Numbered from the stretch's first letter, positions 1 to 7,761 are shown. The stretch: 19,976 bases of DNA from Chloroflexota bacterium (GCA_029555885.1 JAKPQT010000553.1:1-19976); one strand, 5' to 3'. Translations and numbers: made by a program. The notes: a model not told the origin generated them from the sequence alone.

Positions 1-1
1 G

Positions 2-157
2 TTGCCGGCGGGGGTGGAGATGGTCATGCCGGGCGACAACGTGAACCTGATCGTGACGCTGATCGTGCCGGTGGCGCTGGAAGTGGGGTCGCACTTTGCG
101 ATCCGCGAGGGTGGCCGCACGGTCGGCGCCGGCGTCATCACTAAGATTATCGAATAA
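2..157 (+). CDS. tuf: Elongation factor Tu, C-terminal end (partial)
   Basis: The gene enters from the left edge; only its last 51 codons and a TAA stop are visible, in the frame starting at base 2. The peptide carries VEMVMPGDN and ends in [14 protein letters not shown] plus a short Ile-rich tail. These are the hallmark strands of EF-Tu domain 3, the beta-barrel that contacts aminoacyl-tRNA and EF-Ts. EF-Tu is the GTPase that delivers aminoacyl-tRNA to the ribosomal A site. Its position immediately before rpsJ is the usual str-to-S10 junction. The GTPase domain lies outside the window, so intactness cannot be judged. Confidence 0.96.
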   Translation: MPAGVEMVMPGDNVNLIVTLIVPVALEVGSHFAIREGGRTVGAGVITKIIE

Positions 158-165
158 ACAAACCC

Positions 166-198
166 ACAAACCGGGTTTCTTAAAGAGACCCGGTTTGT
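166..198. repeat. Palindrome between tuf and rpsJ
   Basis: The sequence has a 14-bp arm (ACAAACCGGGTTTC) and its complement (GAGACCCGGTTTGT, one G-T wobble) around the five-base loop TTAAA. It lies 8 nt after the tuf stop and about 24 nt before the rpsJ Shine-Dalgarno. There is no run of T after the 3' arm, so it does not look like a classic intrinsic terminator. It could be a processing or attenuation hairpin, or a copy of a dispersed palindromic repeat. Confidence 0.75.
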
Positions 199-230
199 TA
201 CGGTCTTGTAGACCTATGCCTGGAGGCATG

Positions 231-537
<307 letters not shown>

Positions 538-539
<2 letters not shown>

Positions 540-618
540 GTTGGAAGGTTGAGGGTTGAAGGTTGAAGGTTCACAAGGATTCAGAATCTGCAACTTATAA
601 CCTGCAAACCTGAAACCT
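538..618. repeat. Inverted tandem GGTTGAA array, rpsJ/rplC spacer
   Basis: The left arm (538-571) is five tandem copies of a unit close to AGGTTGA. After an 18-nt core, the right arm (590-618) has AACCT repeated at 7-8 nt spacing (TAACCTG, AAACCTG, AAACCT). The right arm is the approximate complement of the left, so the transcript can form a long imperfect hairpin. The array starts inside the rpsJ stop codon. The rest of the spacer (619-675) carries only the rplC Shine-Dalgarno. Confidence 0.8.
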
Positions 619-675
619 CATTCGGGATGATGCGGCCGCCTTCCTCGGCGGTCACGGCAGTCCCTGGGAGGACAC

Positions 676-1332
676 ATGAAGGGTATCCTGGGCCGCAAGG
701 TGGGCATGACCCAGTTGCTCACCGCAAACGGCATTGTCGTGCCGGTGACGGTTATCCAAGCCGGTCCCTGCTATGTCACGCAGATCAAGACCGCCGCACA
801 GGACGGCTACACCGCCATTCAGTTGGGTTTCGAAGAGGTCAAGCCGAAGCGCCTGACCAAGGGTGAGATCGGCCATCTGCGCCGTCGTAAAGAGGCCGGT
901 GCGGCCGGCAGTGGCCTGCCGATGCTGCGCACTTTGCGCGAGCTACGGCTGCGCGACGTCGAGAATTACACCGTGGGGCAGAAGCTCGAGGCGGATGTCT
1001 TCGCCGCGGGTGAGCGGGTGGATGTCAAGGGCGTTTCCAAGGGCCGGGGTTTTCAGGGCGGCGTGAAGCGGCATGGCTTCCGCGGCGGCCCGCGCACGCA
1101 CGGCCAGTCGGACCGCCTGCGGGCGCCTGGCGCCAGCAGCTCCGGCACGACGCCCGGTCGCATCTACAAAGGGAAGCGCATGGCCGGACACATGGGCGCG
1201 GCGCCGGTCACGGTGGCGAATTTGCGGGTCGAGCTGGTGGACCCTGAGCGGAACATGCTCGCCGTTCGCGGCGCTGTGCCGGGAGCGCGGGGTGGCCTGG
1301 TGTTGATCACCGAGGCGCGGAAACAGGGGTAG
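676..1332 (+). CDS. rplC: 50S ribosomal protein L3
   Basis: A 218-residue L3, one of the first proteins to bind 23S rRNA. The N-terminus MKGILGRKVGMTQ is diagnostic. Residues about 118-180 form the basic loop that reaches toward the peptidyl transferase centre (GVSKGRGFQGG, HGFRGGPRTHG, GRIYKGKRMAGHMG). The ATG at 676 follows GGGAGG (665-671 region) at good spacing. The stop overlaps an alternative GTG of rplD, indicating tight translational linkage with the next gene. Confidence 0.98.
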   Translation: MKGILGRKVGMTQLLTANGIVVPVTVIQAGPCYVTQIKTAAQDGYTAIQLGFEEVKPKRLTKGEIGHLRRRKEAGAAGSGLPMLRTLRELRLRDVENYTVGQKLEADVFAAGERVDVKGVSKGRGFQGGVKRHGFRGGPRTHGQSDRLRAPGASSSGTTPGRIYKGKRMAGHMGAAPVTVANLRVELVDPERNMLAVRGAVPGARGGLVLITEARKQG

Positions 1333-1337
1333 TGACG

Positions 1338-1958
1338 ATGTTAGTGCCAATCAAGAACATGGCCGGCGAAGAGGTGGGGCAGGTTGAACTCAGCGACACC
1401 ATCTTTGCTGCGCCGGTGAACAAACCATTGATGCATCAGGCCCTGGTCCGCCAACTGGCAAATGCGCGTCTGGGTACGCACAAGGTCAAGGGTCGGAGCG
1501 AAGTGGCGGGCGGCGGCCGCAAGCCGTGGAAGCAGAAGGGCACCGGTCGGGCGCGCCAGGGTTCGACCCGAGCCGCGCAGTGGCGGGGCGGCGGCATCAT
1601 CTTTGGGCCCACGCCGCGCTCGTATGAGCAGGCCATGCCGCGCAAGATGCGCCGGGCCGCGCTGTGCTCGGCCCTGTCCGTCAAGGTGGCAGACGACAAG
1701 GTGCTGGTCCTGGACGAGCTGGCGCTGGCGGAGCCGAAGACCCGGCTCATGCGCGATGTACTGCAGGGCCTGACGGTGGATTCCAGCGCCCTGATCCTGC
1801 TGGCCGAAGCGAATGACAACGTCGAGCGGTCGGCCAACAATCTGTCGGGCGTGAAGCTGCTGCGGGCCAGTTACCTGAACATCCGCGATTTGCTGAACTA
1901 TGACTACGTGATCATCCCGCAGGATGCGCTGGATGTCATCCAGGATATCCTGGGCTGA
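1338..1958 (+). CDS. rplD: 50S ribosomal protein L4
   Basis: A 206-residue L4 (uL4). It binds 23S rRNA domain I and lines the exit tunnel; in enterobacteria it also represses the S10 operon. The long basic loop is clear at residues about 45-95 (RLGTHKVKGRSEV, GGRKPWKQKGTGRARQG, GGIIFGPTPRSY). A GTG at 1332 overlaps the rplC stop, but the ATG at 1338 is better spaced (about 8 nt) from AGGGG at 1324-1329. The C-terminal half is the globular Rossmann-like domain ending in IQDILG. No L4-leader-like structure is recognisable upstream of rpsJ. Confidence 0.97.
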   Translation: MLVPIKNMAGEEVGQVELSDTIFAAPVNKPLMHQALVRQLANARLGTHKVKGRSEVAGGGRKPWKQKGTGRARQGSTRAAQWRGGGIIFGPTPRSYEQAMPRKMRRAALCSALSVKVADDKVLVLDELALAEPKTRLMRDVLQGLTVDSSALILLAEANDNVERSANNLSGVKLLRASYLNIRDLLNYDYVIIPQDALDVIQDILG

Positions 1959-1972
1959 GCGGAGGATAACAC

Positions 1973-2263
1973 ATGCACGTCTACGATGTACTCAGGCGGC
2001 CGTTGGTCACGGAAAAGAGCGGGCTGCAGGCCGAACAAAATCAGCAGTACAGCTTCGAGGTGGATCGCCGCGCGAACAAGATGCAGGTGAAGGATGCGGT
2101 GGAGACGGCCTTCAACGTGACGGTGATGGAAGTCAACATTATCAACATCCCGCCCAAGAAGGGCCGCTACGGTCGCCTGATCGTCACCAAGAAGCCGGGC
2201 TATAAGAAAGCCATCGTCACGCTGGCCCCGGGGAACACGATTCAGTTCTTCGAGGGTGTGTGA
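1973..2263 (+). CDS. rplW: 50S ribosomal protein L23
   Basis: A 96-residue L23 (uL23), which sits at the polypeptide exit and docks trigger factor and SRP. It starts HVYDVLRRPLVTEKS, has the FEVDRRANKMQVKDAVE helix and the NIPPKKGRYGR loop. GGAGG at 1961-1965 lies 7 nt before the ATG. The TGA stop runs straight into the CCTCACCCCC palindromic element. Confidence 0.97.
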   Translation: MHVYDVLRRPLVTEKSGLQAEQNQQYSFEVDRRANKMQVKDAVETAFNVTVMEVNIINIPPKKGRYGRLIVTKKPGYKKAIVTLAPGNTIQFFEGV

Positions 2264-2342
2264 CCTCACCCCCACCTCCATCCCCTCCCCCTCTCCTGTT
2301 TTTGAACAGGAGAGGGGGAGGGGCGCAGGGGAAGGGGTGAGG
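2264..2342. repeat. CCTCACCCC-type palindromic element with perfect 19-bp stem
   Basis: Bases 2282-2300 and 2305-2323 are perfect 19-nt reverse complements around the loop TTTG; the inner part is CCTCTCCTG / CAGGAGAGG. An outer 9-bp pair, CCTCACCCC (2264-2272) and GGGGTGAGG (2334-2342), closes the element. It begins the base after the rplW stop. A related copy starts at 19915. A second, weaker stem follows at 2346-2352/2372-2378 (GCAGGCG/CGCCTGC). The remainder up to rplB holds a direct CCGGTC repeat and the rplB ribosome binding site. Confidence 0.9.
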
Positions 2343-2422
2343 AAAGCAGGCGGCTAGAACGGCAACAGTATCGCCTGCGCCGGTCGCCAAGCCGGTCAGT
2401 TTGCCGATTTAGGAGTTAGGGC

Positions 2423-3253
2423 ATGGCAATCAAGGTCTATAAGCCCACGTCGCCGGGGCGGCGCGGCATGAGCGTCTCGACGTTCGAAGAGATCACGCGC
2501 ACGACGCCGGAACGGTCGCTGCTGCGGCCGCTGCGCGAGCCGGCGGGCCGCAATAATACCGGGCGCGTCACCGTGCGCCACCAGGGCGGCGGCCACAAGC
2601 GCATGTACCGGGTGATCGACTTCCGCCGCAACAAGCACGGGATTCCGGCGCGCGTGACCTCGATCGAATACGATCCGAACCGCTCGTCGCGCATCGCGCT
2701 GCTGACGTACGCCGATGGCGAGAAGCGCTACATCATTGCGCCGGTGGGCCTCAAGGTGGGCAGCCAGGTGATGTCGGGCGCGGAGGCCGAGGTGCGGGTG
2801 GGCAACACGCTGCCCCTGCGCAATATCCCGCTGGGCACCGTGATTCACAATATCGAGCTGGAACCAGGCAAGGGCGGCCAGATGGCGCGCTCAGCCGGTG
2901 TGGGTGCGCAGTTGATGGCCAAGGAAGGCGATTACGCCCAGGTGCGTCTGCCGAGCGGTGAAGTGCGCCGCGTGCGCATGGAATGCCTGGCGACCATCGG
3001 GCAGGTCGGCAATACCGACCACGCCAACATCAACTTGGGCAAGGCGGGCCGCAAGCGCTGGCTGGGCATTCGTCCGACCGTGCGCGGTGTGGCGATGGAT
3101 CCGAATTCGCATCCGCATGGTGGTGGTGAAGGGCGCTCGCCCATCGGCATGCCGGGGCCGAAGACCCCGTGGGGCAAGCCGGCTCGGGGCCTCAAGACGC
3201 GCCAGAACAAGCGCACGCAGAAGTTCATCGTCCGCCGCCGCGGCAAGAAGTAA
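2423..3253 (+). CDS. rplB: 50S ribosomal protein L2
   Basis: A 276-residue L2 (uL2), needed for subunit association and peptidyl transferase function. It begins [14 protein letters not shown] and has the [17 protein letters not shown] segment at 44-60. The catalytically important loop [15 protein letters not shown] is at 228-242, with His230 matching E. coli His229. The basic tail ends VRRRGKK. AGGAG at 2411-2415 is 7 nt before the ATG. The 159-nt spacer from rplW is the longest in the S10 part and is largely palindromic. Confidence 0.98.
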   Translation: MAIKVYKPTSPGRRGMSVSTFEEITRTTPERSLLRPLREPAGRNNTGRVTVRHQGGGHKRMYRVIDFRRNKHGIPARVTSIEYDPNRSSRIALLTYADGEKRYIIAPVGLKVGSQVMSGAEAEVRVGNTLPLRNIPLGTVIHNIELEPGKGGQMARSAGVGAQLMAKEGDYAQVRLPSGEVRRVRMECLATIGQVGNTDHANINLGKAGRKRWLGIRPTVRGVAMDPNSHPHGGGEGRSPIGMPGPKTPWGKPARGLKTRQNKRTQKFIVRRRGKK

Positions 3254-3267
3254 TGGGGGAATGACGG

Positions 3268-3546
3268 ATGTCACGATCACTTAAGAAAGGCCCGTTCGTA
3301 CAGGCCAAGCTTCTGAAGAAGGTTGAGGGGATGAACCGCACCGGCAAGAAGGCGGTCATCAAGACCTGGTCGCGCGCCTCGACGGTCTTCCCGCAGATGG
3401 TCGGCCACACGATCGCGATTCACGACGGTCGCCGCCACGTCCCCATCTATATCGCTGAGAACATGGTGGGGCACCGGTTGGGCGAGTTCGCGCCGACCCG
3501 GTTCTTCCGCGGCCATGTGCGCAGCGAGAAGAAGTCCGCGAGGTGA
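3268..3546 (+). CDS. rpsS: 30S ribosomal protein S19
   Basis: A 92-residue S19 (uS19), a 30S head protein that contacts S13 and the A-site finger of 23S rRNA. The start [11 protein letters not shown], the [13 protein letters not shown] strand and the [16 protein letters not shown] motif are all family signatures. GGGGGA at 3255-3260 supports the ATG at 3268 rather than the out-of-frame ATG at 3261. It is 4 nt from rplV. Confidence 0.98.
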   Translation: MSRSLKKGPFVQAKLLKKVEGMNRTGKKAVIKTWSRASTVFPQMVGHTIAIHDGRRHVPIYIAENMVGHRLGEFAPTRFFRGHVRSEKKSAR

Positions 3547-3550
3547 GATG

Positions 3551-3889
3551 ATGGAAGTTCGGGCGGTTACCAAGTACGTGGGGATTTCCCCGCAGAAGAC
3601 CCGTTGGGTCATCGATCAAGTGCGCGGTATGCAGGCCGAGCGCGCGCTGGCAGTGCTGCGTTACATGAGCCAGTCTGCGGCCGAGCCGGTTGCGAAGACG
3701 ATTGCGTCGGCGCTGGCGAATGCCGAAGAGAATATGGGGCTGGCGCGCGAGGATATGTTCATTGCGCAGATCAGCGCGGATGGTGCGCCGCTGCGGCGCT
3801 GGCGGCGGTTTGGCGCCCGCGGGCGGTTCAAGCCGATCATCCGGCGTTCGTCGCACATTACCGTGGTTTTGGAAGAACGGGGCGCGTAA
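3551..3889 (+). CDS. rplV: 50S ribosomal protein L22
   Basis: A 112-residue L22 (uL22) that binds all domains of 23S rRNA and lines the exit tunnel. It shows the YVGISPQKTRWVIDQVRG start, the SALANAEEN helix and the beta-hairpin GAPLRRWRRFGARGR that reaches the tunnel constriction, then the RRSSHITVVL end. Two ATGs are adjacent (3548 and 3551). AGGTG at 3541-3545 overlaps the rpsS stop and spaces better to 3551. A longer in-frame extension into rpsS has no homology value. Confidence 0.95.
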   Translation: MEVRAVTKYVGISPQKTRWVIDQVRGMQAERALAVLRYMSQSAAEPVAKTIASALANAEENMGLAREDMFIAQISADGAPLRRWRRFGARGRFKPIIRRSSHITVVLEERGA

Positions 3890-3913
3890 GCGCAGATTGT
3901 TGAGGAGGCTGCT

Positions 3914-4558
3914 TTGGGCCGAAAAGTACATCCCATTGGCTTTCGCCTGGGCACGGTTGAAAACCATCGTTCTCGCTGGTACGCCGAGGGCAAGGAATAC
4001 ACCGACCTCGTAGCCGAAGACCGCCAGATTCGGCAGATGGTCATGACGAGCCTGCCGGATGCGCAAATCTCGAAGGTCGAGGTCGAGCGTTTCCCGCCCA
4101 ATCAGGTGCGCGTTACGGTGCATTCGGCCAAGCCCGGTGTGATCATCGGACGCAAGGGCGCCACGGTCAACGCGCTGCGCAACGACTTGCAGCAGGCGAC
4201 CAACAAGCGCGTGAAGCTGGATATCGCGGAAATCGAGCATCCTGAACTGGACGCCCGCCTGGTTGCGCTGAGCATTGCGGACCAGTTGGGCCGGCGCATC
4301 TCGCACAAGCGGGCCATGAAGCAGGCCGTGTTGCGGGCGCTCAAGTCCGGCGCGGATGGCTGCATGATCCGCTGTGGCGGCCGGCTGGCCGGGTCCGAAA
4401 TGGCCCGTGTCGAGACGGTGCGCGAGGGCCGGGTGCCGCGGCATACGCTGCGGGCCGAGCTCGATTATGCCAAGGAAGAAGCGCTGACCACCTATGGCCG
4501 CATCGGCATCAAGGTGTGGATCTACAAGGGCGAGCGGTTGCCCGGCGCGAGTGAATGA
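3914..4558 (+). CDS. rpsC: 30S ribosomal protein S3 (TTG start)
   Basis: A 214-residue S3 (uS3), part of the mRNA entry and helicase site. The N-terminus reads GRKVHPIGFRLG directly after a TTG codon. GAGGAGG at 3902-3908 lies 5 nt upstream of the TTG, and no ATG or GTG fits the conserved start. The type II KH domain has VIIGRKGATVN (GRKG loop at 79-82). The C-terminal domain has RAMKQAVLRALKSGADG, the GRLAGSEMAR motif and the typical end TYGRIGIKVWIYKGE. Confidence 0.97.
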   Translation: MGRKVHPIGFRLGTVENHRSRWYAEGKEYTDLVAEDRQIRQMVMTSLPDAQISKVEVERFPPNQVRVTVHSAKPGVIIGRKGATVNALRNDLQQATNKRVKLDIAEIEHPELDARLVALSIADQLGRRISHKRAMKQAVLRALKSGADGCMIRCGGRLAGSEMARVETVREGRVPRHTLRAELDYAKEEALTTYGRIGIKVWIYKGERLPGASE

Positions 4559-4560
4559 GG

Positions 4561-4618
4561 ATTGAAGCTGCCGGATGGTGCTGGGGCAGCAGCCCTGCGC
4601 CCAGCGGCCAGCTTCGAT
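4561..4618 (+). other. Imperfect hairpin before rplP
   Basis: The outer arms ATTGAAGCTG (4561-4570) and CAGCTTCGAT (4609-4618) pair over 10 bp with one G-T. Inner segments GCTGGG and CCCAGC, then GCAG and CTGC, also pair. The structure fills the rpsC/rplP spacer and ends just before the GGAGGAG of rplP. No T-tract follows, so a terminator role is not supported. It might modulate rplP translation or mRNA stability. Confidence 0.5.
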
Positions 4619-4634
4619 TTGGAGGAGTATTCGT

Positions 4635-5057
4635 ATGTTGATGCCGAAACGCGTCAAGTATCGCAAGCAGCATCGCGGGCGCCGTCGGGGCCTGGCGAGC
4701 CGGGGCAACGAAGTCAACTTCGGTGAGTTCGGCTTGCAGGCACTTGGTCCGGCGTGGCTCGACAGCCGCCAGATCGAGGCCGCCCGCCGCGCCATCGTCC
4801 GTTACCTGCGCCGCGGCGGCAAGCTGTGGATTCGGGTGTTCCCGGATCATCCCGTGACCAAGCGGCCTGCCGAGACCCGCATGGGTGGGGGCAAGGGTGC
4901 GGTGGAATACTGGGCAGCGGTCGTACGGCCGGGCCTGATCCTGTTCGAGGTGGCCGGCGTGTCCGAAGAAGAGGCGCGCGCCGCGATGCGGTTGGCGTCT
5001 CACAAGTTGCCCATCCCCACGCAGTTCGTGCGGCGTGAGCTGGGGGAGGTGGCCTGA
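4635..5057 (+). CDS. rplP: 50S ribosomal protein L16
   Basis: A 140-residue L16 (uL16), located at the A-site cleft of the 50S subunit. [51 protein letters not shown] and [10 protein letters not shown] are classic L16 blocks. The ATG at 4635 is 7 nt after GGAGGAG (4621-4627). A second in-frame ATG at 4641 matches the common MPKR start and cannot be excluded. An extension to 4575 would read through the spacer hairpin and is unlikely. The stop overlaps the rpmC start (TGATG). Confidence 0.96.
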   Translation: MLMPKRVKYRKQHRGRRRGLASRGNEVNFGEFGLQALGPAWLDSRQIEAARRAIVRYLRRGGKLWIRVFPDHPVTKRPAETRMGGGKGAVEYWAAVVRPGLILFEVAGVSEEEARAAMRLASHKLPIPTQFVRRELGEVA

Positions 5058-5263
5058 TGCGCGCCAGTGAGATTCGGAATCTGTCGCAGAATGAGATCGC
5101 GCGGCGGCTGGACGAGGCCCATCACGAGATGTTCAACCTGCGTTTTCAGTATGCCACGGGCCAGTTGAAGAACACCGCGCGGCTGAGCGAAGTGCGCCGC
5201 GAGATTGCCCGCCTGCGCGGCATCTTGCGCGAGCGCGAGTTGGCGACTGCCGAGGGAGAATAA
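5057..5263 (+). CDS. rpmC: 50S ribosomal protein L29
   Basis: A 68-residue L29 (uL29), an alpha-helical hairpin near the exit tunnel that binds next to L23. It begins [14 protein letters not shown] and contains the [20 protein letters not shown] core and the [12 protein letters not shown] helix. Its ATG overlaps the rplP TGA by one base, pointing to translational coupling, with GGGAGG at 5044-5049. Confidence 0.97.
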   Translation: MRASEIRNLSQNEIARRLDEAHHEMFNLRFQYATGQLKNTARLSEVRREIARLRGILRERELATAEGE

Positions 5264-5265
5264 CG

Positions 5266-5565
5266 ATGGAAGCACAACGTAAGCGTTTGATCGGCCATGT
5301 CGTCAGCAACAAGATGGACAAAACCGTGGTGGTCGTCGTGCAGCGCACGCGCCGGCACCCCCTGTATGGCAAGGTGATCCGGCTCAGCAAGCGCTACAAG
5401 GCGCACGATGAGGACAACGCCTGCCAGATGGGCGATGAGGTGCGGATTGTTGAGTCGCGGCCTTACAGCAAGGACAAGCACTTCCGGGTCGAGGCGATCC
5501 TGAAGCGCGCGGCCCAGATTGACACCACTCCGCTGCAGGCGGACCAGCAGCTCGCGGAGGGTTGA
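5266..5565 (+). CDS. rpsQ: 30S ribosomal protein S17
   Basis: A 99-residue S17 (uS17), an OB-fold primary binder of 16S r[24 protein letters not shown] is the family start, followed by [19 protein letters not shown] and the [17 protein letters not shown] strand. The last 15 or so residues ([13 protein letters not shown]) extend past the conserved core. GAGGGAG around 5252-5258 supports the ATG, 2 nt after the rpmC stop. Confidence 0.97.
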   Translation: MEAQRKRLIGHVVSNKMDKTVVVVVQRTRRHPLYGKVIRLSKRYKAHDEDNACQMGDEVRIVESRPYSKDKHFRVEAILKRAAQIDTTPLQADQQLAEG

Positions 5566-5569
5566 GGCG

Positions 5570-5938
5570 ATGATTCAGCAGGAAAGCCGACTTAAGGTTG
5601 CAGATAACACCGGGGCCAAGGAACTCCTGTGCATCCGGGTGTTGGGCGGCTCCATGCGGCGTTATGCGCATCTCGGGGATGTGATTATCGCCACAGTCAA
5701 GCAGGCTGCACCGAACGGCGCGGTGAAAGAGGGCGATGTGGTGCGCGCAGTCGTCGTGCGCACGACCTATCCGCACAAGCGGGCGGACGGTTCGGCCATT
5801 CGTTTCGATGACAATGCCGCCGTGATTATCGACCAGATGCGAGCGCCGCGCGGCACGCGTATCTTCGGGCCGGTGGCCCGTGAGCTGCGCGACCGCGGCT
5901 ACATGCGCATCGTGTCACTCGCGCCGGAAGTGCTGTAG
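5570..5938 (+). CDS. rplN: 50S ribosomal protein L14
   Basis: A 122-residue L14 (uL14), the standard length. [18 protein letters not shown] is the diagnostic N-terminus, with CIRVLGGS, the [24 protein letters not shown] strand pair and [11 protein letters not shown] near the end. L14 binds 23S rRNA and forms the bridge to 16S helix 14. The ATG at 5570 follows GGAGGGTTGAGG closely; upstream in-frame sequence overlaps rpsQ and carries no L14 homology. The stop is followed by an inverted tandem repeat array. Confidence 0.97.
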   Translation: MIQQESRLKVADNTGAKELLCIRVLGGSMRRYAHLGDVIIATVKQAAPNGAVKEGDVVRAVVVRTTYPHKRADGSAIRFDDNAAVIIDQMRAPRGTRIFGPVARELRDRGYMRIVSLAPEVL

Positions 5939-6013
5939 GGGTTGCAGGTTGAAGGTTCGAAGGTTGAAGGTTCTGACTCTGACGCATAACCTGTAACCTG
6001 GAACCTGTAACTG
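5939..6013. repeat. Inverted tandem GGTTGAA array, rplN/rplX spacer
   Basis: The left arm (5939-5972) is GGTTGCA, GGTTGAA, GGTTCGAA, GGTTGAA, GGTT in tandem. The core is about 15 nt. The right arm (about 5987-6013) carries TAACCTG, TAACCTG, GAACCTG, TAACT. The complement of the right arm reads GTTACAGGTTCCAGGTT. It is the same family as the arrays at 538, 14760 and 18132. It occupies nearly all of the 89-nt spacer. Confidence 0.82.
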
Positions 6014-6027
6014 TCGAAGAGGTAAGG

Positions 6028-6387
6028 ATGAACATCAAAAAGGGCGATAAGGTGGTGGTCATTTCCGGTGACGACCGCGGCAGCGAGGGCGAGGTGCAGC
6101 GCGTGATCCGGGCCAAGTGGGGCAAGGGTCGCAAGGCGGGCGAGCGCAAGGTCGAGGCGGATCGCGTCGTGGTGGCAGGCGTCAACCTGATCAAGAAGCA
6201 CCAGCGCCGCACCGGCAATGTCAATACCCAGTTCGGCATCATCGAGCGCGAAGCGCCGATTCACATTTCGAACGTCATGCTCGTCTGCCCGAAGTGCGGC
6301 AAGGCCACGCGCGTGGGACATCAGACTTTCGCAGATGGCACGCGGGCCCGCCTGTGCAAGCAGTGTGGCGAAACGATTGATGCGTAA
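6028..6387 (+). CDS. rplX: 50S ribosomal protein L24, with C-terminal zinc motif
   Basis: A 119-residue L24 (uL24), a primary assembly initiator on 23S rRNA. The KOW motif is at the start (KKGDKVVVISGDDRGSEGEV) and GVNLIKKHQRR follows. The C-terminal extension holds CPKC at 87-90 and CKQC at 110-113, a probable zinc ribbon seen in some bacterial L24 groups but absent from E. coli. The Shine-Dalgarno is AAGAGGTAAGG at about 6016-6026, close to the repeat array. About 97 nt separate it from rplE. Confidence 0.97.
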   Translation: MNIKKGDKVVVISGDDRGSEGEVQRVIRAKWGKGRKAGERKVEADRVVVAGVNLIKKHQRRTGNVNTQFGIIEREAPIHISNVMLVCPKCGKATRVGHQTFADGTRARLCKQCGETIDA

Positions 6388-6390
6388 AGG

Positions 6391-6420
6391 GCTGGGCCGG
6401 CGCCCTGGCGCCCGGTCAGC
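6391..6420 (+). other. GC-rich imperfect hairpin, rplX/rplE spacer
   Basis: GCTGGGCCGGCGCC and GGCGCCCGGTCAGC face each other, with 12 of 14 positions able to pair (one G-T) and a very short loop. It begins 4 nt after the rplX stop. No T-run follows. The remaining spacer (6421-6484) shows only the AGGAG of rplE at 6471-6475. Confidence 0.4.
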
Positions 6421-6484
6421 CTGGCAGGCATCGCTCCGCTCAGGGCAGCCGAGCCGCCCTGTACACGGACAGGAGTAAGTTGAG

Positions 6485-7030
6485 ATGGCAACACCTAGAT
6501 TGTTGGAGCGCTACCGCACTGAAGTGGTGCCTGCGCTGGAAAAAGAGTTCGGTTACGCGAACATCATGCAGGTGCCGCGGATCGTGAAGGTCGTACTCAA
6601 CATCGGCATGGGCGAGGCGCTGCAAAACGCGAAGGCGTTGGACGCGGCGGCCGGTGACTTGCAGACCATCGCCGGCCAGAAACCGGTCTTCACGAAGGCG
6701 AAGAAGTCGGTAGCGGCCTTCAAGCTGCGCGAGGGCAACACGATCGGCGTGACGGTGACGCTGCGCAGCGAGCGGATGTGGAGTTTCCTGGACCGGCTGA
6801 TCAATATCGCGCTGCCGCGCCTGCGTGACTTCCGCGGCATTTCGCCGGATTCCTTTGATGGTCACGGCAATTACAGCCTGGGGCTGCGCGAACAGCTGCT
6901 GTTCCCGGAGATCCAGTACGACAAGATTGATAAAGTGCGCGGGATGGCCATCACCATCGTGACGACGGCGCAGACGGACGAAGAAGGCCGCCGGTTGCTG
7001 CAACTGATGGGCATGCCGTTCAGCAAGTAG
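6485..7030 (+). CDS. rplE: 50S ribosomal protein L5
   Basis: A 181-residue L5 (uL5), which binds 5S rRNA and contacts P-site tRNA. Signatures are [54 protein letters not shown] and [22 protein letters not shown]. The last part, [15 protein letters not shown], is also typical. AGGAG at 6471 is 9 nt before the ATG. Immediately downstream is the zinc S14 gene. Confidence 0.98.
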   Translation: MATPRLLERYRTEVVPALEKEFGYANIMQVPRIVKVVLNIGMGEALQNAKALDAAAGDLQTIAGQKPVFTKAKKSVAAFKLREGNTIGVTVTLRSERMWSFLDRLINIALPRLRDFRGISPDSFDGHGNYSLGLREQLLFPEIQYDKIDKVRGMAITIVTTAQTDEEGRRLLQLMGMPFSK

Positions 7031-7039
7031 GAGGAATCT

Positions 7040-7222
7040 GTGGCGAAAACATGTATGCCGATCCGCGAACAGCGCCGCAAGTATGCGGTGCGTGTGCGCA
7101 ACCGCTGCAGCATCTGCGGCCGGCCGCGGGGCTATATGCGCCGGTTTGATCTCTGCCGCATTTGCTTCCGTGATCAGGCGTTGCGGGGCAATCTGCCCGG
7201 GGTCGTCAAGTCGAGCTGGTAA
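7040..7222 (+). CDS. rpsN: 30S ribosomal protein S14, zinc-binding short form (GTG start)
   Basis: A 60-residue S14 of the short C+ type (61 residues is the usual size). Cys23, Cys26, Cys39 and Cys42 (CSIC and CRIC) form the zinc site. Its rRNA-binding C-terminus reads [18 protein letters not shown]. It uses GTG, preceded by TAGGAGG overlapping the rplE stop. S14 joins the 30S head late in assembly. A long zinc-free S14 copy elsewhere in the genome cannot be judged from this window. Confidence 0.97.
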   Translation: MAKTCMPIREQRRKYAVRVRNRCSICGRPRGYMRRFDLCRICFRDQALRGNLPGVVKSSW

Positions 7223-7354
7223 AGGCTCACCCGTCGAGGGCTGAGCACACCCGTGAGGGAATGCCCCGCCGAGGGGCCGGAATCCTGGATTGGGCCATCC
7301 GCTGCCAATCGCGGCTGACTCGAATCCCAGGTGATCCGTTTGAAGGAGTAAGTA
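7223..7354 (+). other. rpsN/rpsH spacer with serial small hairpins
   Basis: This 132-nt gap has three short inverted repeats. GCTCACCC/GGG-TGAGC is at 7225-7246, GCCCC/GGGGC at 7263-7277, and GATTGG/CCAATC at 7288-7310. Bases 7284-7294 can alternatively pair with AATCCCAG near 7323, so competing folds exist. It lacks the tandem-array design of the other long spacers. AAGGAG of rpsH is at its end. Confidence 0.4.
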
Positions 7355-7750
7355 ATGGTCAACGATCCGATCGCCGATATGCTGGCGCGAATTCGCAACG
7401 GCATGCTGGTGCGGCATAAACAAGTCGTCGTGCCGGGCTCGAAGGTCAAGGTGGCGGTGGCGCGCATCCTGAAGGATGAGGGCTTCATCAAGGACTTCGA
7501 GGTTACGAAGGACACCCCTCAACCGCAACTGCGGGTGGTGCTGAAGTACGACCGCGACCGCAAGTCGATTGTCACCGGGATGAAGCGGGTGAGCCGGCCA
7601 GGCCGCCGCGTCTACGTGAAACGCTCGGAGATCCCGTGGGTCCTCAGCGGGCTGGGCATTGCCATTCTGAGCACGCCGCAGGGGATCATGTCCGACCAGA
7701 AAGCGCGTCGGCTGGGTCTGGGCGGCGAAGTGCTCTGCTACGTGTGGTAG
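7355..7750 (+). CDS. rpsH: 30S ribosomal protein S8
   Basis: A 131-residue S8 (uS8), a central-domain 16S rRNA binder and, in E. coli, the spc operon repressor. MVNDPIADMLARIRNG is diagnostic, as are the RVSRPGRRVYV segment and the C-terminal GIAILSTPQGIMSDQKARR with GGEVLCYVW. AAGGAG at about 7343-7348 precedes the ATG. The stop is fused to the Shine-Dalgarno of rplF (TAGGAGG). Confidence 0.98.
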   Translation: MVNDPIADMLARIRNGMLVRHKQVVVPGSKVKVAVARILKDEGFIKDFEVTKDTPQPQLRVVLKYDRDRKSIVTGMKRVSRPGRRVYVKRSEIPWVLSGLGIAILSTPQGIMSDQKARRLGLGGEVLCYVW

Positions 7751-7761
7751 GAGGCAGGACA

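Noticed and set aside
96..230. N-terminal extension of rpsJ overlapping the tuf end
   Set aside because: The extension has no S10 similarity; the Shine-Dalgarno and the conserved [13 protein letters not shown] start are at 231.
590..618. Promoter (TTATAAC) in the rpsJ/rplC array
   Set aside because: The TATAAC is formed by the repeat unit (ATAACCT); the only -35-like TTCACA is about 20 nt away, too far.
2264..2342. Rho-independent terminator between rplW and rplB
   Set aside because: The stem is long and perfect but is followed by GCGCAGGGG, not T-rich sequence, and the operon continues.
3359..4795. 478-codon open frame on the minus strand
   Set aside because: It runs antisense across rpsS, rplV, rpsC and rplP, is rich in Arg, Pro and His as expected from the opposite strand of GC-rich genes, and has no recognisable motif.
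6440..7528. 362-codon minus-strand open frame
   Set aside because: It is antisense to rplE, rpsN and rpsH, with low-complexity His/Arg/Ala composition and no start context.
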